Origin: Nitrospira_E sp052156535
GTDB lineage: Bacteria; Nitrospirota; Nitrospiria; Nitrospirales; UBA8639
Direction of reading: 5' to 3'
Assembly (NCBI RefSeq): GCF_052156535.1
Contig: NZ_JBQKUP010000041.1
Location: 434,001-498,000 of the forward strand
Length of the DNA stretch: 64,000 bases
The notes under the pieces are model-generated. The model worked only from the letters and a program-made list of their open reading frames with translations. It did no database searches and was not told the origin of the DNA. Positions within the stretch are counted from its first letter, which is position 1. Each line of letters starts with the position of its first letter. Of this stretch, positions 58,293 to 64,000 are shown piece after piece. The position numbers and the translations under genes were made by a program.

Positions 58293-60611
58293 GTGAACCT
58301 TCTCTCAGAACCGCTCACTGAATCCCGGAAATTTCCTCGAACGGGGTTGCCGTCCACGTCGAGCGAGCCGGGTGTTCCCTCCCACAGTTCCGCCTCGAAG
58401 CAGAAACGGCATCATTATAGGCCTGTCTGGATTGTATTGGTTTTGTTGTTGCCCTGCCTGGCCCTTACCCTCTATTACGCCCGGTATGGCTTATCAGGAC
58501 CCCTGCAACCGGATTCGATACTTCCAAGCCCCAGCTATGCCCTGGTGCTTTTTCTGGTGTACCTGGATAGCGTCGGATTGGTGGCGCTCACCCTTCTGTT
58601 GTCTCGAAATTTAATTCGGGCCTTTTTCGAAAAGCGTCATAAGCTGTTGGGGAAGGGGTTCCGGTCAAAGTTGGTCGCGGCCTTTATCGGCTTTGCTCTG
58701 ATTCCCACTGTGCTGCTGGCCTTGGTGGCCAGCGGGGTCATCAGTGAAGTCATCGACGTGTGGTTTAATGATCAGATTATGCAGGTCCTACGGGACTCGG
58801 AAGAAGTCGCCCATCTCTATCAAGAGGAACGCGAATCATTAACAGCGGATACGGCGCGCGCCATTAGCAAGGAAATTTTTCGAGAAGATATATTAAAGCC
58901 GGAACATCGGGAATTATTGAAAGCCATTATGGCCCGCATGCAACAGGAATATCATTTAGCGGGCGTGGAGGTCTTTTCGCCAAAAATGGAAACCTTGGCC
59001 CGCATGATGGATCCCAAGTTGTCTGATGCGGTGTTGAGCCTTCCTGTAGGGCAATTGGTGCTCCATGTCTTGGATACGGGTCAGCCTATGTCTTCGGCCC
59101 AGGAAGCTCCGGTGGGGAAACTGATCCGGGCAGCGGCGCCGATCAGGGGAAATGGTCAAACTGACCGAGTGTTTGGCGTGGTGGTGGTGTCGTCCTATGT
59201 GCCGGAAGTCCTGGTGATGAAAATGGATGGGATTGCCAAACAATTTGAGGAATACCGGCAGATCATCTCCATGAAAAATCCGATCAAGGGTGGAGCCTAT
59301 TTGTTTGTGGCCGTGGTAACGGTGCTGATTTTATTTGGCGCCACCTGGTTCGGGTTTTATGTGGCCCGAGGCATTACGGTCCCCATACAACGACTGGCTG
59401 AAGGAACCGAAGCGGTAGCCAAAGGTAATTTAGATGTGAATATCGACGTCAAGGCCACGGATGAAATCGGAACTTTGGTCCAGTCGTTCAATCGCATGAC
59501 GGCCGATCTGCGCACCAGTAAATCCAGTTTGGAAGAAGTGAATATGTCGCTCGTACGATCCAATGTGGAGATCGATCAACGTCGGGCCTACACCGAAGCG
59601 GTGGTGGAAACCATTGCGGCCGGAGTGTTATCGATCGATATGGCCGGTCTGATTTCCACCTTTAACCCCTCCGCTGAACGGATTATTGGAGTGAAGGGTG
59701 ACGACTTGCGCGGACGACCGGTTCATGACGCGTTCAAGTCCTTCAATCTGCAATTGTTTCAGAAAGCCTATGACCAGATGCTCCAGGAACAGACGGAAAG
59801 TGTGTCCATGGATGGCCAGATGGAAACACCCAATGGCCGGCTCTTGACCGTAGGCCTCAATATTTCCAGAATGCAGAACGATGCCGGTTTGGACCTGGGC
59901 TTTGTGTTTGTGTTTGAAGATCGGACGGAATTCATTAAGGCGCAAAAAACGGCGGCCTGGCAGGAAGTGGCGCAACGCATTGCTCATGAAATTAAGAATC
60001 CCTTAACCCCGATTCAATTGTCGGCCCAGCGGTTGCGAAAAAAATACGCCGAAAAGTCGACAGGATTTGATGAAATATTCGATCAAGCCACCGGGGTCAT
60101 TATTAGCGAAGTCACCCGGTTAAAAGGGATGGTCGATGAGTTTTCGAAATATGCCAGAATGCCGCTTCCCCAGATGCGGAAAGCATCCCTGCATGACATT
60201 ATCGAGAAAGTGATCTCCCTCTATACGGGGGCGCATCGTGGCATTGAATTTATTGTCGAATTTGATGAAGACCTTCCGGCATTGAATTGTGATCCGGAGC
60301 ATATGCACAGGGTGTTGGTTAATTTGTTTGATAACGCGATCCAGGCCATGAACGATCACGGCCGTCTCTGGGTGACGACGGAGTGCGATTGGCGGCGGCA
60401 TCGGGCCGTGGTCAGGGTGGCGGATGAAGGGGTGGGTATTCAGCCCGATGATCACAAAATGTTGTTCGTGCCCTATTTTTCAAAAAAGCGAACGGGAACA
60501 GGGTTGGGATTAGCCATTGTGCATCGTATAATCTCCGATCACAATGGGACCATTCATGCGGAGAATCATCATCCAAAAGGTGCGTTATTCACATTCGAAT
60601 TGCCGTTGTAG
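58293..60611 (+). CDS. ntrY: Two-component sensor histidine kinase NtrY
   Basis: 772 residues from GTG 58293. Three or four membrane segments (about 40-60, 85-110, 130-150 and 335-360) with a periplasmic-type sensor loop, a HAMP domain (ARGITVPIQRLAEGTEAVAKGN), a PAS domain (about 435-540), the phosphoacceptor H565 in VAQRIAHEIKNPLTPIQLSAQRLRKK and the N and G boxes VLVNLFDNAIQAM and GTGLGLAIVHRI. NtrY senses nitrogen or redox status and phosphorylates NtrX. The gene for NtrX follows. Confidence 0.92.
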   Translation: MNLLSEPLTESRKFPRTGLPSTSSEPGVPSHSSASKQKRHHYRPVWIVLVLLLPCLALTLYYARYGLSGPLQPDSILPSPSYALVLFLVYLDSVGLVALTLLLSRNLIRAFFEKRHKLLGKGFRSKLVAAFIGFALIPTVLLALVASGVISEVIDVWFNDQIMQVLRDSEEVAHLYQEERESLTADTARAISKEIFREDILKPEHRELLKAIMARMQQEYHLAGVEVFSPKMETLARMMDPKLSDAVLSLPVGQLVLHVLDTGQPMSSAQEAPVGKLIRAAAPIRGNGQTDRVFGVVVVSSYVPEVLVMKMDGIAKQFEEYRQIISMKNPIKGGAYLFVAVVTVLILFGATWFGFYVARGITVPIQRLAEGTEAVAKGNLDVNIDVKATDEIGTLVQSFNRMTADLRTSKSSLEEVNMSLVRSNVEIDQRRAYTEAVVETIAAGVLSIDMAGLISTFNPSAERIIGVKGDDLRGRPVHDAFKSFNLQLFQKAYDQMLQEQTESVSMDGQMETPNGRLLTVGLNISRMQNDAGLDLGFVFVFEDRTEFIKAQKTAAWQEVAQRIAHEIKNPLTPIQLSAQRLRKKYAEKSTGFDEIFDQATGVIISEVTRLKGMVDEFSKYARMPLPQMRKASLHDIIEKVISLYTGAHRGIEFIVEFDEDLPALNCDPEHMHRVLVNLFDNAIQAMNDHGRLWVTTECDWRRHRAVVRVADEGVGIQPDDHKMLFVPYFSKKRTGTGLGLAIVHRIISDHNGTIHAENHHPKGALFTFELPL

Positions 60612-60713
60612 GGGAGGGGAGCGTCAGTGGCTGGACTGTCTTTTCTCCGGAAGGGTTGTCTCGCGTGACATACGTGAGTGACCATTCATTCCATACCTGA
60701 TGGAGGGAGTATT

Positions 60714-62087
60714 GTGGCCGAGACCATTTGCCTGATTGATGACGAACCAGCCATTCTTAATACCTTAAGTAGCATTCTTGAGGATGAAGGCTATCAAGTG
60801 CTGGTGGCCAAGAGCGGCCTTGAGGCGCTCAAACTGGTCCGAAGTGAAGTGCCGGATTTAGTCATTTTGGATATCTGGATGCCGGAGATGGATGGGCTGG
60901 AGACATTGAAACGATTGCGCACTCAGTTTCCCAACATCCTGGTCGTGATGATGTCGGGGCATGGGTCCATTGAAACCGCCGTAAAATCCACAAAATTGGG
61001 TGCCTATGATTATTTGGAAAAGCCCCTAGACTTGGAAAAAGTCACCATACTAGTGCGCAATGCGTTGCACCAACGCAAGCTGGAAGAGGAAAACCTGAAT
61101 CTCAGAATTCAGGTGGAGCGACGATTTGAATTGGTGGGCTCTTCTCCTCCTATGGAGCGGCTTCGCGAACTGATCGCGATGGCGGCTCCAGCCAATAGTC
61201 GCGTGTTGATTTCAGGGGCAAATGGGACAGGGAAAGAACTGGTGGCTCGCGCGATCCATTTGCAAAGCCCCCGGCATAATCGCTCCTTTGTGGAAATCAA
61301 TTGTGCGGCGATTCCGGAAACGTTAATCGAGAGTGAGTTATTCGGTCATGAAAAAGGGGCCTTCAGTGGCGCCAGCTCCATGAAACGTGGCAAGTTCGAG
61401 CTGGCGGACGGAGGAACTCTGTTTTTGGATGAAATCGGGGACATGAGTCTGGCCACACAAGCCAAAGTGTTGCGTGCCCTTCAAGAGCAACAATTTACAC
61501 GGGTTGGGGGAACAAAACTCATCAATGTTCAGGTCCGGGTCATTGCCGCATCCAATAAAGATTTGGGAGAAGAGATTGGGAAAGGGACGTTCCGTGAAGA
61601 TCTGTATTACCGGTTAAATGTGTTGCCGATTGTGGTTCCGACACTCAAGGAGCGTCGAGACGATATCCCTGAGCTCGCGCAGCATTTTTTGCGACTGCAT
61701 TCTGAAGAACAGGGCATGAAACCTAAAGAGTTTAGTCCGCAAGGCATGGAGGCGTTGCAGCGGCATGATTGGCCGGGCAATATTCGTGAACTCCGGAATT
61801 TGATTGAACGCTTATTAATCATGGTGCCGAAGACAATCATTGAGGCGGCAGATGTTGAGATGTTCCTTCAAGGGCGGGCGCCAAGCGGGGTGCCTTCCCT
61901 TGCCGTGGGCACCAATTATGATTCGCTCCGGGAAGCCCGGAATGCCTTTGAGCGTGAAGTCATTTCTCTTAAACTCAGGGAAAATAATTGGAATGTTTCC
62001 AAAACCGCTGATGAATTGAAAATCGAGCGGAGTCATTTACACAGAAAGATTAAGTTACTTCATGTTGAACTCCGGCCCGAACATTAA
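60714..62087 (+). CDS. ntrX: Sigma-54-dependent response regulator NtrX
   Basis: 457 residues from GTG 60714, preceded by GGAGGGAG; a GTG at 60678 lacks such a site. Receiver domain with D53 (LVILDIWMPEMDG), the AAA+ core with Walker A GANGTGKE, GAFSGASS (sigma-54 contact loop), the FLDEIGD Walker B and a Fis-like HTH at the end (NWNVSKTADELKIERSHLHRKI). Activates sigma-54 promoters for nitrogen or respiratory genes. Overlaps rlmD by 26 bases. Confidence 0.92.
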   Translation: MAETICLIDDEPAILNTLSSILEDEGYQVLVAKSGLEALKLVRSEVPDLVILDIWMPEMDGLETLKRLRTQFPNILVVMMSGHGSIETAVKSTKLGAYDYLEKPLDLEKVTILVRNALHQRKLEEENLNLRIQVERRFELVGSSPPMERLRELIAMAAPANSRVLISGANGTGKELVARAIHLQSPRHNRSFVEINCAAIPETLIESELFGHEKGAFSGASSMKRGKFELADGGTLFLDEIGDMSLATQAKVLRALQEQQFTRVGGTKLINVQVRVIAASNKDLGEEIGKGTFREDLYYRLNVLPIVVPTLKERRDDIPELAQHFLRLHSEEQGMKPKEFSPQGMEALQRHDWPGNIRELRNLIERLLIMVPKTIIEAADVEMFLQGRAPSGVPSLAVGTNYDSLREARNAFEREVISLKLRENNWNVSKTADELKIERSHLHRKIKLLHVELRPEH

Positions 62088-63477
62088 GCCTCGCAGGACT
62101 CCTTCTCCCACTTCTACTGAAACGTTGTCTCCCGGATCTTCCCATCCCCTCCACATTGAAAAATTGGTGGCCGGCGGATTCGGTCTCGGACGAGTGGATG
62201 GTCAGGTGGTGTTGTGTGCCGGTGGCATTCCCGGTGAAGCCCTTCAGGTGGAGATGCTCAGTCGGCGCAAAGGCGTGAGCCAAGGGAAAATCCTCCAGGT
62301 CCAGGATCCGGCTGAGATCCGGGTTGTTCCCCTCTGCCCGGTCGTCGGGCGATGTGGAGGATGCCAGCTTCAGCATATCCAATACGAAGCACAACTTTCT
62401 CAAAAACGATTGATTCTGGAAGATACCCTCCGTCGGATTGGAAAAATTTCCGATGTGCTGATTTCTCCGGTGATCCCGTCCCCAAGGCCCTATGGCTATC
62501 GGCAAGTCCTCCGAATGGGAATCGGAGAGGGACCTGACGGATTATTTCTGGGTTTTTTCGAATCAGGAACTCAACAACTGCTGCCGGTTGACACGTGTTT
62601 TTTGGTGGACGACATGGTGCAATCGGTGTTGGACTCGGTCCGGTCCAGCCTTCGCTCCCTGGTCATTGAGGGGATGAATTTAGAGAGTGTGGAAATCCGA
62701 TGGTCCCAACTGGAGGAGGGCGGTCTGTTGGTATTCCGCGGTCGAGCCGTGACCAAAGAACACGTCGAACGTCTGATGCATGCCTGTTCCGGGATCGCCA
62801 ACATCAAGGGTTTGATTTATGAGCGCGCGGATACGCCGGAACATGATTCGAGGCGTCGCGTGCGGCATGAGCCGATTGTGAGGGGAGCGGATCATGTATG
62901 GGAAGCCTTTAGAGGGTTGCGCTTGAAAATGGGGTTTCGGTCATTCATGCAGGCCAACTGGGACGTCTTTCAATTGTTGGGGAAGATGGTTGAGGAATGG
63001 CTGGGAAATCTGAAAAAGCAACGGATTTTGGAGTTGTATGCCGGAACCGGCCCCCTGGGTCTCAGCCTTGCGAGCCAGGGTGCTCAAGTGACCTGTGTGG
63101 AAGGGAATCCGTTTGCCATCCACGATGCCCGTGAGTCGCTACGCATCAATGAGATTACAGGGTGTCGTGTGCGAATCAGTTCAGTCGAATCCTATCTCAT
63201 GACTGTCAAATCCGGCGCCTATGATGTTATCCTCCTTGACCCTCCGCGTGCGGGGCTCAATCCAAAAATTGTAGACCGATTGGGTGTCTTGCAAGTCCCC
63301 AAACTGTTCTATCTTTCTTGCGACGCCCCGTCATTGGCCCGGGATATCAAATCGTTATGTGAAAAGGGCTATACCGTTCAGCGCATGCAACCATTTGATA
63401 TGTTTCCTCAGACGGCACACCTTGAAACATTAGTCGAATTGACGCTTTCAGCATTTGAATCAAACGACGGAGATTAA
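62062..63477 (+). CDS. rlmD: 23S rRNA (uracil-C5)-methyltransferase RlmD family
   Basis: 471 residues. TRAM-like start (HIEKLVAGGFGLGRVDGQVV), an iron-sulfur Cys cluster starting C-PVVGRCGGCQLQH, SAM motif ILELYAGTGPLGLSLA, LLDPPRAG and the catalytic Cys in FYLSCDAPSLARDI. Methylates a U in 23S rRNA (or tRNA, as in TrmA-type relatives). The ATG at 62062 overlaps ntrX and has no strong ribosome binding site, so the start may be slightly downstream. Confidence 0.88.
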   Translation: MLNSGPNIKPRRTPSPTSTETLSPGSSHPLHIEKLVAGGFGLGRVDGQVVLCAGGIPGEALQVEMLSRRKGVSQGKILQVQDPAEIRVVPLCPVVGRCGGCQLQHIQYEAQLSQKRLILEDTLRRIGKISDVLISPVIPSPRPYGYRQVLRMGIGEGPDGLFLGFFESGTQQLLPVDTCFLVDDMVQSVLDSVRSSLRSLVIEGMNLESVEIRWSQLEEGGLLVFRGRAVTKEHVERLMHACSGIANIKGLIYERADTPEHDSRRRVRHEPIVRGADHVWEAFRGLRLKMGFRSFMQANWDVFQLLGKMVEEWLGNLKKQRILELYAGTGPLGLSLASQGAQVTCVEGNPFAIHDARESLRINEITGCRVRISSVESYLMTVKSGAYDVILLDPPRAGLNPKIVDRLGVLQVPKLFYLSCDAPSLARDIKSLCEKGYTVQRMQPFDMFPQTAHLETLVELTLSAFESNDGD

Positions 63478-63487
63478 GGATACGCTC

Positions 63488-64000
63488 ATGGCCACCTATC
63501 GAGAAGCGGGAGTTGATATTCAACAAGGCGATGATTTTGTCAAACGAATCGGCCCCATCGTTCGCTCCACCTTCCGACCTGAAGTCATGGGAGACATTGG
63601 AGGGTTCGGCGGCCTCTTTCGATTTCCTTCCGACCGTTATCGTGAGCCGATTCTGGTGTCCGGGACGGATGGCGTTGGGACCAAGGTCAAGATGGCCACC
63701 TTAATGAATCGACATGATTCGATCGGGATTGATTTGGTGGCGATGTGTGTCAACGATATTATTGTCAGCGGGGCGGAGCCGCTCTTTTTTCTGGATTATC
63801 TCGCGACGGGTCATCTTGAAGTGGAAGTCGGAGAAGCGATTATTCAGGGAATTGCCGAGGGATGCCGACAAGCCGGATGTGCGTTGATTGGTGGAGAAAC
63901 CGCAGAAATGCCCTCATGTTACCCGCAGGGCGAATACGATCTGGCCGGTTTTGCGGTAGGAGTGGTGGAACGGTCGGAGATGTTGGGCCCGGAAAAAATT
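63488..64000 (+). CDS. purM: Phosphoribosylformylglycinamidine cyclo-ligase, 3' truncated by window edge
   Basis: 171 residues visible from ATG 63488. Opening TYREAGVDIQQGDDFVKRI, the SGTDGVGTKVKMA metal-nucleotide motif, the IGIDLVAMCVNDIIVSGAEPLFFLDY segment and the GGETAEMPSCY loop are diagnostic. It closes the imidazole ring in purine synthesis with ATP. Ten bases after rlmD, so likely co-transcribed. The rest of the gene lies beyond the window. Confidence 0.95.
   Translation, partial: MATYREAGVDIQQGDDFVKRIGPIVRSTFRPEVMGDIGGFGGLFRFPSDRYREPILVSGTDGVGTKVKMATLMNRHDSIGIDLVAMCVNDIIVSGAEPLFFLDYLATGHLEVEVGEAIIQGIAEGCRQAGCALIGGETAEMPSCYPQGEYDLAGFAVGVVERSEMLGPEKI

Overview
The window looks like chromosomal DNA of a Gram-negative-type, autotroph-like bacterium, most plausibly a member of the Nitrospirota (Nitrospira-like). 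The basis is gene content and gene style: NtrY/NtrX next to a DUF1844 protein, PurM and RlmD; a zinc-ribbon threonine synthase in a MoaD/MoeB/JAMM cluster; and squalene synthase next to ferredoxins. No rRNA or other decisive marker is present, so the lineage is inferred. Base composition is moderate over the housekeeping genes and visibly more AT-rich in several accessory genes (7668-8858, 18258-21850, 45764-47233).

Layout. 1-1197: end of a molybdate-binding-like (PBP) protein and a small exported protein. 1308-7418 (minus strand): a tightly packed sulfur-transfer and amino-acid operon: sirtuin, ThiS-like carrier, cysteine synthase, MoeB, threonine synthase, MoaD/CysO-like carrier, NIL protein, second MoeB, JAMM peptidase. 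Both carrier proteins have a residue after the terminal GG, and the JAMM peptidase is the obvious candidate to remove it. 7668-14980: AT-rich orphan, DEAD-box helicase, DUF4412 protein, NhaA, HEAT-repeat protein. 15242-23550: accessory region with a lipase-like protein, toxin-antitoxin leftovers, a frameshifted nuclease, a Ser/Thr kinase-TPR operon, palindromic repeats and DoxX. 23550-33905: large exported beta-propeller protein, then a tandem 1960-bp duplication carrying two 571-residue secreted collar-like paralogues, a truncated copy of the next gene, and finally the intact 1254-residue protein. 33906-34353 holds decayed pieces homologous to the lipase and antitoxin loci of the same window.

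34354-43824: core genes (TrmL, PanE fused to a molybdopterin-binding-like domain, GH13 enzyme, Ndk, glycoside-hydrolase-like lipoprotein, GcvH, Lpd, ComEA-like protein, TyrS, tRNA-Gly). 44128-48953: a mobile patch with a complete ISL3-type IS (8-bp target duplication, transposase split by a -1 frame change at an A8 run), an AT-rich gene with a HEPN-like RNase motif, and a decayed IS3-type IS. 49080-64000: core genes (STAS protein, HtpX, cupredoxin, squalene synthase family, ferredoxins, alanine dehydrogenase, tRNA-Pro, rhodanese, MazG, DUF1844, NtrY/NtrX, RlmD, start of PurM).

The most interesting material is the protein-thiocarboxylate cluster, the duplicated collar-like / 1254-residue cassette, the HEPN-motif protein between two insertion sequences, and the composite remnant at 34028-34293.
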